64,000 nt of DNA from Anaerolineaceae bacterium (GCA_002699125.1 PABI01000183.1:1-64000); one strand, 5' to 3'. Shown: positions 16,541-25,723, counted from the stretch's first letter. Notes: generated by a model not told the origin, from the letters alone. Numbers and translations: made by a program.

Positions 16541-17005
16541 ATGAATGTTTTTGATTTTCTTCAAATAATTGTCATTACGATTGTTGCTATATGGGGTATT
16601 TATCAGACAAGGGTGACAATGAAACTTGAGGGGGAACTCCATCGCTTAAATGCAAGTTTGGATCAATCTATCCAGATTTTGTATCGTGCTCGGGAAGCAG
16701 TTATTCAGGTACATCAAGCACACGTATTTTTGCTCAATTATGTGCAGTATTTAAACGATGAAGCTTTTCCTAATGAGGTTTATGCAACCAAGCATGCCGA
16801 ACTTTCCGCTTATAAGGCTGAATTGAGAGGACTAGCGTTTTCAATAGGCGATAAGGAGTTACTTGACTTAGTAAATGAATCGTATGAGTTTATGAAACAG
16901 GCTCCCGAGGAAAGATTTTCGATGCTTCCTGAAATGGAGATTCGCGGAAGATCGCAGAGACTTCATACCAGAATTTCGCAGTTGCTTGAACTCGCAACTT
17001 CATAA
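16541..17005 (+). CDS. AT-rich orphan with one membrane helix and a coiled coil
   Basis: A 154-residue protein with an N-terminal membrane helix (residues about 3-22) followed by predicted helix (about 30-100) rich in Leu, Glu and Arg, consistent with a short coiled coil. I do not recognise a family. Codon use is visibly more AT-rich than its neighbours and it contains no ACGGCCGT word, which suggests more recent acquisition. ATG at 16541 is preceded by GAAGGGTTGAG; an in-frame TTG at 16535 is possible. Confidence 0.6.
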   Translation: MNVFDFLQIIVITIVAIWGIYQTRVTMKLEGELHRLNASLDQSIQILYRAREAVIQVHQAHVFLLNYVQYLNDEAFPNEVYATKHAELSAYKAELRGLAFSIGDKELLDLVNESYEFMKQAPEERFSMLPEMEIRGRSQRLHTRISQLLELATS

Positions 17006-17022
17006 AGTTTGTAGGAGATACC

Positions 17023-17871
17023 ATGAAATATGTTTTGATCACGGGTGTATCCACTGGAATTGGTTATGATGCCGCGCGTTTTCTGATTGAGCGCGGCTTT
17101 CACGTGTTTGGCAGCGTACGTAAGCAGGTTGATGGAGAGCGGGTGCAGGGTGAGTTGGGGGAGCAGTTTACTCCTTTGCTTTTTGATGTGACGGATGAGG
17201 AAGCGGTGGAGACGGCCGTATCCAAGGTCTCTGAAAAAATCGGCAATAATGGCCTAGCTGGATTGGTTAACAACGCCGGTATCGCCGTGGCTGGCCCCTT
17301 GATGCACCTACCGCTGGAAGATTTTCGTTGGCAAATGGAGGTCAATCTCGTAGGGCAGTTAGCCGTTACCCAGAAATTTTTGCCGCTGCTGGGGGCCGTG
17401 CCTGATGCACCGCATCCGCCCGGGCGCATCATCAACATCAGCTCCGTGAGCGGCAAGGTGGTTTACCCGTTCATGGGGCCGTATGCAGCTTCTAAACACG
17501 CCCTGGAGGCCATTTCCGATGCGCTGCGCCGCGAATTGCTCATTTTTGGCATTGACGTGGTTGTCATTGGGCCTGGCTCCGTGCAGACACCCATCTGGGA
17601 CAAGGCGCAGGAGATTGACGTTGAGCCTTACAAAGAAACGCCGTATTTAAGCATGATGGAAGGGATGAAAAAGACGTTAGTCCGTCAGGGAAAGTCGGGT
17701 ATTGCGGTGGAGAAGGTGAGCGCGGTGATTTACGAGGCGCTTACCAAAGAGAAACCCAAGACGCGCTACGCGATTGCGCGTAAGCTGCTCTCCGGCTGGC
17801 TGCTGCCCCGTTACCTGCCGGCCCGTATGTTTGATAACATCATCGCCAAGCGCCTGGGCATCACGAAATAG
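17023..17871 (+). CDS. Short-chain dehydrogenase/reductase
   Basis: A 282-residue classical SDR with cofactor motif TGVSTGIG near the N-terminus, NNAG in the fourth strand, catalytic Ser in INISSVSGK and Y-x-x-x-K in YAASKHA. The C-terminal extension with basic residues (KLLSGWLLPRYLPARM) resembles the retinol/17-beta-hydroxysteroid dehydrogenase group, so a lipophilic alcohol or ketone is a plausible substrate. GTAGGAGA lies 6-7 bases before the ATG. It is not obviously part of an operon with the AT-rich gene upstream. Confidence 0.9.
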   Translation: MKYVLITGVSTGIGYDAARFLIERGFHVFGSVRKQVDGERVQGELGEQFTPLLFDVTDEEAVETAVSKVSEKIGNNGLAGLVNNAGIAVAGPLMHLPLEDFRWQMEVNLVGQLAVTQKFLPLLGAVPDAPHPPGRIINISSVSGKVVYPFMGPYAASKHALEAISDALRRELLIFGIDVVVIGPGSVQTPIWDKAQEIDVEPYKETPYLSMMEGMKKTLVRQGKSGIAVEKVSAVIYEALTKEKPKTRYAIARKLLSGWLLPRYLPARMFDNIIAKRLGITK

Positions 17872-17875
17872 CCTT

Positions 17876-18058
17876 TAACTGTTAACTGTCATTACTTCGG
17901 CAAGCTCAACCAAGTTGAAAAGCTCAGCACAAGTCTGAACGAAGCGCAGCGCAGTGAAGAATCTCTCAAACCTTGGCGATCCAGAGTCATTTCTCACGGG
18001 CACCGCCATCAGAAATGGTTACTTCACTGGGGATGTTTCGCTGCACTCAACATGACAG
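17876..18058. repeat. Repeat-word spacer between convergent genes
   Basis: It contains TTCGGCAAGCTCAACCAAG- and GATGTTTCGCTGCACTCAAC-type words, related to those at 13040-13065 and 13972-14000. No gene is seen. Confidence 0.45.
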
Positions 18059-18059
18059 T

Positions 18060-19217
18060 TTAGGGTTCAGGGGATGGTGTTGGCGTAGGTGGCGGGGGAT
18101 CGATGACGATTTCCACGAAAGTGGTGCGGTACGGCTGCACCACAATCTCTTCTGTGACACGCTCTTCGCCAATTTGCACCACGGCCTTGTAACTGCCGCC
18201 CCCCACATCGTCAAAGACAAACGTTTCGTTCCACAACGGGTCGCTGTTGACGTCGCCGGCGGCGTAGGTAGTTGTGGTATGTCCTAAATTGGTTCCGTCA
18301 GAGGAGGTTAACGAGACGACAAGTTCGTGCCACACTTCCCCAGAAGAAGTCACCACGCGCCCCACCACGGTGCCACGGTCGGGAAAGGGATAGAGCCAGA
18401 GGCGAGGGTTGCGGGTGCTGCTGTAGCTGTTTTCTCCAACGCGCACTTCAAAATGAAGATGGGCGCCATCGGCTACGCCGGTTGCGCCGGAGAGGGCAAT
18501 TTGCTGCTGCATGAGCACATGCTGCCCTTCCACTACCTGCGGCTCAGTTAAATGGCCGTAAAGTGTATAAACGGGCTGTCCATCCAGCCGGGTGTCGTGC
18601 TCAATGACGACCAGGTTGCCATAGAAATTAGGCTGCGGGCCAAACACCTGCTCGCTGTCGCTGCCCGCGTAGACAACGGTGCCATCGGCCACGGCCAGCA
18701 CCTGGGTGCCCTCAGGGACGTAGAATTCTACGCCGTGGTGCGGCCGCAGCGTGCCGCCACGCGTGCTGCCATAAGGGTACACCTTGTCGGTCCAGTTGCT
18801 TTGCCCCTCATGGATGGGCCGCCAGAACCAGTAATGTTCGTCTGGCGAGGTGAAGCGCAGATTGGGCGGCGTGGGTGTGGCGGTGGGCAAAATGCGGGTA
18901 GGGGTTGGGCTGGGGCCAGGAACGGCCGTTGTCGCCACCGCATTCTCCATATTTTCCTGCACCACAACCTCGTCCTCTGCTTGGGTTAGTGAAAACGAGG
19001 GCATCTCAGCCGCTGGTGGTGGCTCACTGTATTCGACAACTGGCTCAGCCAGGGCAGGTTGCAAGGTGGGCGTTGCGGCCAGTTCCACAGCCGCGGCCAA
19101 CTGCGGTGCGGCTGATGTTTCCACTGCGGCTGGCTGGCAGGCCCCCAAAAACAAAACAATAATGAGTGCGCCCCAGCCAAGCCAGGCGCGTTGTGCTCCA
19201 TCCCCAGACCAAATCAT
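18060..19217 (-). CDS. M23 (LytM-type) peptidase lipoprotein
   Basis: A 385-residue exported lipoprotein: an N-terminal helix is followed by the lipobox LGAC, then a Ala/Pro/Thr-rich linker to about residue 115. The M23 domain (about 120-265) has HHGVEF near 157-162 and HLHFEVR near 251-257. The usual LytM zinc ligand Asp of H-x-x-x-D is Glu here, so activity is uncertain. A C-terminal Ig- or transthyretin-like beta domain spans about 275-370 and a Pro/Thr tail ends the protein. Its ATG overlaps the ftcD stop as ATGA, indicating translational coupling. The role is peptidoglycan remodelling or, if inactive, scaffolding. Confidence 0.85.
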   Translation of the reverse strand: MIWSGDGAQRAWLGWGALIIVLFLGACQPAAVETSAAPQLAAAVELAATPTLQPALAEPVVEYSEPPPAAEMPSFSLTQAEDEVVVQENMENAVATTAVPGPSPTPTRILPTATPTPPNLRFTSPDEHYWFWRPIHEGQSNWTDKVYPYGSTRGGTLRPHHGVEFYVPEGTQVLAVADGTVVYAGSDSEQVFGPQPNFYGNLVVIEHDTRLDGQPVYTLYGHLTEPQVVEGQHVLMQQQIALSGATGVADGAHLHFEVRVGENSYSSTRNPRLWLYPFPDRGTVVGRVVTSSGEVWHELVVSLTSSDGTNLGHTTTTYAAGDVNSDPLWNETFVFDDVGGGSYKAVVQIGEERVTEEIVVQPYRTTFVEIVIDPPPPTPTPSPEP

Positions 19218-20731
19218 GCAAAGCCTCCCCGTTTCTGGGCAACGGCTTTGATTTCTTGCACCAGTTCGGCCGTATCTTTTTGCAGCGTGGCCAGCTCTTC
19301 TTGCCAGCTGGCTACCAACTGCTTGTTGTCGATGTTGGTCGCGTTGATTTTGACGTTGAGTGCGGCCGTTTCTACTGCTGCCTGGGCCAATAACACACCG
19401 GCCGTGGCGTCCGTGACGGCGTTGACGTTGCCGACTTTTGCTAATTCGGCCGCCAGCAGCGCCGCCCGGTAACTCAGGCGGGCGACACGCAGCGGCACTT
19501 CGCCCGCGCCAATCGTTGCCTGCTGTATCTGAGCCTCTTTTTCTCGTTCTGGCAAATCTTTGCTGCGGAAGGCGGCCATGACGGCTTCAAAAGCGGCGGC
19601 ATCTTCGGTGATGGCATCGGCAAGCTGTTGGCGTAGGCTGGTGGCTTCTTCCTGAACGGCCGTTACCCTATCCTGCACCTCGGCATATTTTTTGCGGTTT
19701 ACGGTGAGTCCGGCCACCATGTGCGCCAGGCTGGCAGCCAGCGCCCCGGCCAGCGCCGCCACCGAACCGCCGCCCGGCGTGGGCCGGTTAGAGGCCACCG
19801 CTTCTAAAAAGGGATAGGGCGTCGGATCTTCGTCGTCCTGCTCCTGATGCAGGCGATATTCCAGCACCTGGTCATCGGCCAGATCGTCTAGCTGCAAATA
19901 ATATTTGGCGCTGTCCATGAGGGCTTTTTGCGGAATCATGCCCACCAGCTCGGCTTTGGTGATGGTGAGACCGTAGTGGGCGGCTTCGCGGCGCACCATT
20001 TCTTGCACGTGGTAGACGGCCGTTTTCTCGAAGTTGGTCAGGTTCATGCTCACCTGGGCCTGGCCTTCCACCAGGAACCCTTTGGCCTGCACGTAGCGCA
20101 GCCCACCGCTGGAGAAGCGAATCGCTCTGGAGATTTTGTCGGCGATTTCTACATTGCTGCTGTTGAGGTAAAGGTTATAGGCGATGAGGAACGGCCGTAC
20201 GCCAATCACCGTTGCCCCCCAGGGTTGCGCTTTGGCCGGACCAAAATCAGGCTCACGGTCCGGGTTGGTTTCCACTTCAGTTTTCCACAGTTCGTATTGC
20301 CCTTTGCGGATGTCAGACAGCTTTTCCCGTTCCGGGCGAGTAGCGGCGCTGCCGTACAGGTAGACGGCAATGCCCAGCTCTTCGCCGACGCGCCGGCCCA
20401 GCCGCTCGGCCATCGCTACGCAGTCATCGATGGTGACGCCGCGAATGGGGATAAATGGGCATACGTCGGTGGCTCCAATGCGGGGATGTTCACCTTCGTG
20501 ATAATCTAAATTAATTCGTTCGGCCGCTTTGCTGATGGCCCGAAAAGCGGCTTCTTCGACGTCGGCCGGTTTGCCGACAAAGGTGATAACGGTGCGATTG
20601 TGGTCCGGATCGGCGCTGACGTCCAGAACGTTGACGGTCCGTACGGAACGAATCGCATCGGCAATTTCATTGTAAACGGCCGCATCCCGACCCTCGCTAA
20701 AGTTGGGTACACATTCAACAAGCTGCTGCAT
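19214..20731 (-). CDS. ftcD: Bifunctional glutamate formimidoyltransferase / formimidoyl-THF cyclodeaminase
   Basis: A 505-residue cytoplasmic enzyme of histidine and folate metabolism. Residues 1-295 are the formiminotransferase domain (VECVPNFSEGRD, SADPDHNRTVITFVG, GEHPRIGATDVCPFIPI), moving the formimino group from formiminoglutamate to tetrahydrofolate. Residues about 305-500 are the cyclodeaminase domain (NRPTPGGGSVAALAGALAASLA), releasing ammonia to give methenyl-THF. The fused form is known from animals and several bacteria. AGGAGAT lies upstream of the ATG. No other hut genes are present, and coupling to an M23 lipoprotein is unusual. Confidence 0.95.
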   Translation of the reverse strand: MQQLVECVPNFSEGRDAAVYNEIADAIRSVRTVNVLDVSADPDHNRTVITFVGKPADVEEAAFRAISKAAERINLDYHEGEHPRIGATDVCPFIPIRGVTIDDCVAMAERLGRRVGEELGIAVYLYGSAATRPEREKLSDIRKGQYELWKTEVETNPDREPDFGPAKAQPWGATVIGVRPFLIAYNLYLNSSNVEIADKISRAIRFSSGGLRYVQAKGFLVEGQAQVSMNLTNFEKTAVYHVQEMVRREAAHYGLTITKAELVGMIPQKALMDSAKYYLQLDDLADDQVLEYRLHQEQDDEDPTPYPFLEAVASNRPTPGGGSVAALAGALAASLAHMVAGLTVNRKKYAEVQDRVTAVQEEATSLRQQLADAITEDAAAFEAVMAAFRSKDLPEREKEAQIQQATIGAGEVPLRVARLSYRAALLAAELAKVGNVNAVTDATAGVLLAQAAVETAALNVKINATNIDNKQLVASWQEELATLQKDTAELVQEIKAVAQKRGGFA

Positions 20732-20756
20732 GGTAAATAAATCTCCTAAAAAACTT

Positions 20757-20910
20757 AACGCTGAGACGCAGAGAAAATAGAACTGCGCTTTCTGGGTAAC
20801 TTCAAGGATTCAAGCTGATGTTCTTGAAACCTTTCTAAAGTAGTAGCTTCGCTAAAAAACGCAAAGTTTTTGCACCTTAACACATCTCTGCGTCTCCGCG
20901 CCTTTGCGTT
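20757..20910. repeat. Inverted word repeat (GAGACGCAGAGA family)
   Basis: GAGACGCAGAGA at 20763-20774 is complementary to 20885-20896 across about 110 bases. Same family as 4745-4800. This 256-base spacer between the DUF4129 gene's 5'... and ftcD genes holds no open frame of note. Confidence 0.5.
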
Positions 20911-20987
20911 GGCTTTTTCAGCAAACTTACCAAGTGGGAAAAGATCAAAACGTGCTTTTTTATCATGAAGTGGGCAATGAGGCCAAC

Positions 20988-22697
20988 TTAATTAGACGAT
21001 TCTGAGCGGCGGCGCAGGCTGGCTTTTACCTGCCGCCACCGTTTTTTAACGGGGTTCACATCTTCTTTGTCGATGGGGGAACGGCCGTAGCGCGCTTCTA
21101 AAAACGCATCGGTTAGGGCATCAACATCGTCCTCGGCTTCTGGCCAGCTTTGTTTCAGGTCGCGGGCAAACTCCAGCGGCGTTTCGGCGCGCCGGCGCGG
21201 CACGCCCTTGTCGGCGGCGCGCTTGACGGTGGAGAGATAAAAGTAGCGAATTTGCTCCCGCGGCGAGAGGGCGTTGATGCGGATGAAGCGCCAGGGCGGC
21301 TGTGGTTTGCCTTTGTCTGCTGGTTCTCTTTGCAGGCGGGTGCGCACGGCTTGCCGCAAATCCCGCACCTGGTGGCCCGCGCCGCGCCAGGCAGATTGCA
21401 GCCAGTGCCGCAGCCGCTGCCAGAACGATTGGACAACGGCCGTATTCAGCCGAACCCCCCGCTCGCGCAAGAAAAAGCTGATAGCCATCACGCTCATCAC
21501 AATGGCCACTGCCCAAAACAGCGAACTGACGATGAGGCCGGTATCCACCGTTTGCGGCGGCAAAGCCGGGGGAATGGGCGTGGGTGTTGGCGTTGGTACC
21601 GGTGGCTGGGTGGGTTGAATGAGTGGTTCAAGCGGTTCGGCCGTGGGGTCGCCAGAAAAAAGTGACAAGAACAGGGCCAACAGCGTAGAAAGCAATGACA
21701 AAATGAAAGAAGCGGCCGCGCTTATGCCCCAAATAATCGATTGGATAAGATTGCCAATGGCAAAAGTAGAACCAAGGGGCAAAAATGCCGCCAGCAAAGC
21801 AATACCGCCCAACAGCCAAATTGTGTAGCGATGCCAGCTGCGCTCAACCTTGCCGCGGCGCTTCACGCCGTTGATCAGCCAGCGCGCGTTCATCGCCGCC
21901 AGCTGTGCCTGGCTAAGCAGCGCAAAGCCTGCCAAAAAGTAGAGCAGCAGAAAAAGAAGCAGCTCAGGCCGCAACCCCAACCTGGCCAGCGCCAGGCTGC
22001 TGCCGCGATAAATTTCGACCACGTCAAAATTGCTCAAGGAGGTCAAAATAGCCAGGATAAACGCCCCGCCAATCCACTGCCGGAAAAAGGAGAGCACAAT
22101 CTCGCCCCGATTGGTGCGTACCGGCTTGTCGCTGGAAGCGCGCTGGTTGGGCGGCTGTGAGTAATAATACACCTCGGCCTGGTCAATCGACAGATCGGTA
22201 AAGGTCTCACTCAACCGGGTTGTTCTATCCCAGGCAAGCAGGCTCAGGATGCCAATAAAAATAAAGGGTGCATCGACAAAGACAGTTTGGGGCAGGCGCA
22301 GCATTTCCGGGATATCGGCCAGATCGGGCCAGGTGCCGGTGAGGGTCCAGGCAAAAATGCGCAGCAGCAGTGCCAGCAGCAGCAGTTCGGCGGCACGGTA
22401 GGCCGTGTGGTTAAGCAGCCGCCGCTCTGGCTGTTGCAGCCAAAGGGTGGTGTAGCAGCCTTCCAGGCAAACAAAAAAGAGGAAGACGCTGAATGGCAGC
22501 CACGTCATACCGGTCACAATTTCGGCAAAGACAAGCACGGTGGAGAGCAGGGCGGCAAACAGCGTGCTGATCAGCAGCGGCTGCACGATGGTGCGGGACC
22601 ATTTGTTGGTGATGAAGGCCAGGCGCGGGTCGTCGATGGAGAGGAAAGCTTCTTGGGGGGGAACGGCCGTATCCTTTTCCGCAGCTTTCAAACTCAT
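20988..22697 (-). CDS. DUF4129-containing membrane protein of a MoxR operon
   Basis: A 569-residue protein with about eight membrane helices, a Pro/Thr-rich linker (PPVPTPTPTPIPP) near residue 365, a further helix, and a basic C-terminal cytoplasmic region. DUF4129 spans about 475-545 (YFYLSTVKRAADKGVPRR, TPLEFARDL). In MoxR-DUF58-TgpA operons this position usually encodes a transglutaminase-DUF4129 protein; here the transglutaminase core is missing. The frame is open to 23237, but that part is antisense-like overlap with DUF58. ATG at 22697 overlaps the DUF58 stop as ATGA, fixing the start. Confidence 0.85.
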   Translation of the reverse strand: MSLKAAEKDTAVPPQEAFLSIDDPRLAFITNKWSRTIVQPLLISTLFAALLSTVLVFAEIVTGMTWLPFSVFLFFVCLEGCYTTLWLQQPERRLLNHTAYRAAELLLLALLLRIFAWTLTGTWPDLADIPEMLRLPQTVFVDAPFIFIGILSLLAWDRTTRLSETFTDLSIDQAEVYYYSQPPNQRASSDKPVRTNRGEIVLSFFRQWIGGAFILAILTSLSNFDVVEIYRGSSLALARLGLRPELLLFLLLYFLAGFALLSQAQLAAMNARWLINGVKRRGKVERSWHRYTIWLLGGIALLAAFLPLGSTFAIGNLIQSIIWGISAAASFILSLLSTLLALFLSLFSGDPTAEPLEPLIQPTQPPVPTPTPTPIPPALPPQTVDTGLIVSSLFWAVAIVMSVMAISFFLRERGVRLNTAVVQSFWQRLRHWLQSAWRGAGHQVRDLRQAVRTRLQREPADKGKPQPPWRFIRINALSPREQIRYFYLSTVKRAADKGVPRRRAETPLEFARDLKQSWPEAEDDVDALTDAFLEARYGRSPIDKEDVNPVKKRWRQVKASLRRRSESSN

Positions 22698-23977
22698 ACC
22701 GTCGCTCCTGCCGTTTGCGGCCGGCGCCAGCGATCCAGATCGCGTGGCCGGGCGACGTTGTACGCTGTAAACCCTAACCGCCGGGCGCGTTCCCGCACCA
22801 GGCCAAAATCGGCATCCGGCTCCATGGTGATGAGGATAGGATTGAAGCCGGCGCGCACCAGCCGGTGCAGGCTCTGGCAGACGGCTTCGCTGCCATTGGC
22901 AGTAATAGCCAAAATGGTGACACCCCAGTTCAGGTGCAGGCAGGCGGTCGTGGCCCATTGGGTAAAGGCCAGCGTCTCGTCGGCTTCGATGCGGGCTAAC
23001 TGCTCCAAAATTTTGATGAGGTGGGGACGGCCGTTTCGCGGTGGAATGGCCGGCGGAATAAACGCTTCTGGTTGGGCCTTGATGACGCTGTGGCTGGGGC
23101 GCAGCAGGCGGCCGGTGGCCTCGTCGAAGCCTTCCGGATTGTTGGCCAGCGGATCGATGCCGTTGGTGATGAGCCCCACGCTTTGCCGCTGGTTTACCAG
23201 GTGGGCTGCCAGCGATGCGGCTACCTCGACAGCCCACTCGGTGACATCTTGCCGGTTGCCAAAATGGTAGTCGGACGTGTGGAGATTTAGGAGAACGGCC
23301 GTTTCCAACGAAATGGCTGGTTGAAACGTTTTCACCATCAGCTGGCGTGTGTGAGCACTGGCCTTCCAGTTAATCTGACGAATCGTATCGCCCGAGCGGA
23401 AGTCGCGGATGCCCATGGGGCGAGCGGGATCCTCAAACAGCCGCTGGTGGCTGGCGATGGTGCCAAACGGGAGGCGTGAAGGCAGTCCCAGATGAGTGAG
23501 CGGCGTCAGGCGAGGATAAATGGTGAGGTAATCGGCGGGCAAAAAGGCCACCAGGTCAGGGTGAATGCCGAATAGATCGCCGGTGGTGAGCCGCAGCGGG
23601 CCAAGCTGGTAGTAGCCCCGGCGGCGGGCGATGATTTGGTAGGTGAATTCGGCCGTTTCCCCGCGACCCAGCGACACCACCTGGTGCAGCGGCTCGCCGT
23701 GCTTCAGCTGGATGGCGACGCTTTCCTGCACCTGAATCCAGGGAACGGGCAGGCGTCCCTTGTTGGTCAAATGGATGTTTACCGGCACAACTTCACCCCA
23801 AAAGGCATGCCGGTCATAATGACGGCCGCTGTGCAAGTTGTTGATGGTACGGGGCAGCAGCCAGCGCCCCCAGGCATAAATGCCCACGCTGACGTAAATC
23901 ACGTAAAAAATAAAGTCAACCCGCAGGTAAAAAGCCAGCAGCAGGAGGATGAGGATTAAAGCGGAAAAATTTCCCAT
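22694..23977 (-). CDS. DUF58 protein (VWA-like) of a MoxR operon
   Basis: A 427-residue protein with two N-terminal membrane helices (residues about 5-38), a beta-rich middle part, and the DUF58 signature around residues 190-206 (FRSGDTIRQINWKASAHTR), followed by a von Willebrand A-like fold. DUF58 proteins work with MoxR ATPases in envelope-related protein maturation; the substrate is unknown. It lies downstream of the MoxR gene (about 108-base spacer with repeat words) and is coupled to the DUF4129 gene by an ATGA overlap. Confidence 0.9.
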   Translation of the reverse strand: MGNFSALILILLLLAFYLRVDFIFYVIYVSVGIYAWGRWLLPRTINNLHSGRHYDRHAFWGEVVPVNIHLTNKGRLPVPWIQVQESVAIQLKHGEPLHQVVSLGRGETAEFTYQIIARRRGYYQLGPLRLTTGDLFGIHPDLVAFLPADYLTIYPRLTPLTHLGLPSRLPFGTIASHQRLFEDPARPMGIRDFRSGDTIRQINWKASAHTRQLMVKTFQPAISLETAVLLNLHTSDYHFGNRQDVTEWAVEVAASLAAHLVNQRQSVGLITNGIDPLANNPEGFDEATGRLLRPSHSVIKAQPEAFIPPAIPPRNGRPHLIKILEQLARIEADETLAFTQWATTACLHLNWGVTILAITANGSEAVCQSLHRLVRAGFNPILITMEPDADFGLVRERARRLGFTAYNVARPRDLDRWRRPQTAGATV

Positions 23978-23992
23978 TTTTTAGGGTGGGCG

Positions 23993-24059
23993 AGTTTGCG
24001 AGTGGCGAATGATGAGCAAAAGTGATAAGTGAAAAGTAAAAAGTGAGGTCTCGCAAACT
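23993..24059. repeat. Hairpin spacer between moxR and DUF58 genes
   Basis: AGTTTGCGAG at 23993-24002 pairs with 24050-24059. The loop contains the GTGAAAAGTAAAAAGTGA word also found at 30061-30112. Confidence 0.5.
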
Positions 24060-24084
24060 TGCATACAGGCAAACTCACAACCAT

Positions 24085-25032
24085 TTACTCAAGTTCGCCA
24101 ATGTCTAACGGCGTGGCCTCCATAATCTCCTTCAGAATACCAAGATGGGTATGGCCACGCAGGGCGCTTTCAGGATGGATGAGGCAGCGGTGGGAGAGAA
24201 TGGCCGGGGCCAGCTTTTTCACGTCGTCGGGCAGCGTGTAGTCGCGGCCTTGCAGGGCAGCATACGCTTGAATGCCCCGGTAGAGGGCGTGGCTGCCGCG
24301 CGGGCTGGCCCCCAAAATGAGGTCTTTGTGCCGCCGGGTGGCAAACACCAGCCGAATGATGTAATCGCGCACAGTTTCATCGACGTGTACGTCCCATACT
24401 TGCCGCGCCAGCCGGGGCAGCTCGTTGCCATCCACCACCTGGGTTAAGCTTTCGATGGGATGCGCGCCGCCCAAATTGAGCAGCATCTGGCTTTCGGTGG
24501 CTTCGTCCAGGTAGCCCAGGCTCAGCTTCATAAAGAAACGGTCCAGCTGGGCTTCTGGCAGCGGGAAGGTGCCTTCGTACTCGACGGGGTTTTGCGTGGC
24601 CATGACAAAAAACGGCCGTTCCAACTGATGCGTCACCCCGTCTACCGTCACCTGCCGCTCGCCCATCGCTTCCAGCAGCGCCGATTGGGTGCGCGGCGTG
24701 GCCCGGTTAATCTCGTCCGCCAGCAAAATGTTGCTGAAAACGGGGCCGGGTACAAAAGTAAAGCCCAGCTTTTGCTGGTCGAAAATGGAAACGCCGGTGA
24801 CGTCGTTGGGCAGCAGGTCGGGGGTGCATTGCAGCCGTTTAAACTGGATGCCCAGACTAATGGCAAAAGCCCGCGCCAGCATCGTCTTGCCCACGCCGGG
24901 TACATCTTCCAGCAGGGTGTGTCCTTCACACAGTAAAGAGACGGCGAGCAGCTCTAGATTCGGCCGTTTGCCAATGATGACCTTTTCTACATTATCGAGC
25001 AGTGTCTGGGCAAAGCTTTGGATTTCTTTCAT
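24085..25032 (-). CDS. MoxR-family AAA+ ATPase
   Basis: A 315-residue AAA+ ATPase. Walker A is GVGKT at residues 46-50, Walker B is LLADEINRA near 108-116, sensor 1 is in FFVMATQNPVEYEGT, and the C-terminal lid carries the SPRGSHAL sensor-2 arginine typical of MoxR. MoxR proteins act as chaperone-like ATPases with DUF58/VWA partners. It is the first gene of a three-gene minus-strand operon (MoxR, DUF58, DUF4129). The ribosome site is weak (GAGGGAAA). Confidence 0.94.
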   Translation of the reverse strand: MKEIQSFAQTLLDNVEKVIIGKRPNLELLAVSLLCEGHTLLEDVPGVGKTMLARAFAISLGIQFKRLQCTPDLLPNDVTGVSIFDQQKLGFTFVPGPVFSNILLADEINRATPRTQSALLEAMGERQVTVDGVTHQLERPFFVMATQNPVEYEGTFPLPEAQLDRFFMKLSLGYLDEATESQMLLNLGGAHPIESLTQVVDGNELPRLARQVWDVHVDETVRDYIIRLVFATRRHKDLILGASPRGSHALYRGIQAYAALQGRDYTLPDDVKKLAPAILSHRCLIHPESALRGHTHLGILKEIMEATPLDIGELE

Positions 25033-25135
25033 GGGCGGCTATTTTCCCTCGGAATGGGGATTCTCACAAGGGGAGAGTGGGGAGGGGAAAGTGCGAGGTT
25101 AAAAGTGAAAAGCAGCGGGTAACTTGGGATATTCT

Positions 25136-25693
25136 TCAACTTCTTCGCAAAATTGACATGGCCGTTTGCAGCAGTTCGTTTTGCCCATCACCCAAATTCC
25201 AGGTAGCCACTTTACGAATAGGCTTGAAGCTGGCGCTGGTGACGTAGAAATCTTCTTCAATAGCAGCGGCGTCCAAGCTAACGGCCTGGGCAGCAAAGAT
25301 GGCCCAGAAAAAGTGGGGGTGTGGGTAGGGGTAGCCGGTGGGTTTAGGGTTCAGGTGTTGGAAGTGGACGCAACCGATAACGGCCGTATCCCTTACTGAC
25401 CAGCCTGTTTCCTCACGCATTTCTCTTTGTAGCGTTTCCAGCACGGTTTCGCCTGGCTCCCGCCGCCCGCCGGGGATGATGTAAGGTACGTTCAGGTGAT
25501 CATGAATCACCATCACCTCATCACCGCGAAATAGGACGGCGCGTGCTGAGCTGATGAGTTCGTCCGGTGGCAACATGGGGCAAACGTATGTTTGCTGGCG
25601 TAAGGGCAGCGGATTGTTTTGCCACTGCCAGGTGGGGTGGGTTTCGGAGACGGCCGTTTGGCCTTGCAAATAATCTTCTAAAGATGAGGTCAT
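25136..25693 (-). CDS. Nudix hydrolase
   Basis: A 185-residue cytoplasmic pyrophosphohydrolase. The Nudix box is complete: G76, E82, R90, E91, E94, E95 and G97 fit G-x5-E-x7-R-E-U-x-E-E-x-G-U and would bind the catalytic metal. The surrounding sequence (VMVIHDHLNVPYIIPGGRREPGE) is of the general nucleoside-diphosphate-X type, with no specificity motif I recognise. A GGGAGAAAAGG site precedes the ATG. It is divergent from the toxin-antitoxin pair, sharing a 63-base promoter region. Confidence 0.92.
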   Translation of the reverse strand: MTSSLEDYLQGQTAVSETHPTWQWQNNPLPLRQQTYVCPMLPPDELISSARAVLFRGDEVMVIHDHLNVPYIIPGGRREPGETVLETLQREMREETGWSVRDTAVIGCVHFQHLNPKPTGYPYPHPHFFWAIFAAQAVSLDAAAIEEDFYVTSASFKPIRKVATWNLGDGQNELLQTAMSILRRS

Positions 25694-25717
25694 CTAGCCT
25701 TTTCTCCCATAAAATCG

Positions 25718-25723
25718 TATAAT
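25718..25723 (+). promoter_or_regulatory. TATAAT -10 element of the toxin-antitoxin operon
   Basis: A consensus TATAAT lies 34 bases before the antitoxin ATG. No convincing -35 was found, so the call rests on the -10 and its position. Confidence 0.45.

Noticed and set aside
22697..23237. N-terminal extension of the DUF4129 protein
   Set aside because: It overlaps the DUF58 gene in another frame with low-complexity Arg/Ser/Pro composition; the ATGA overlap fixes the start at 22697.
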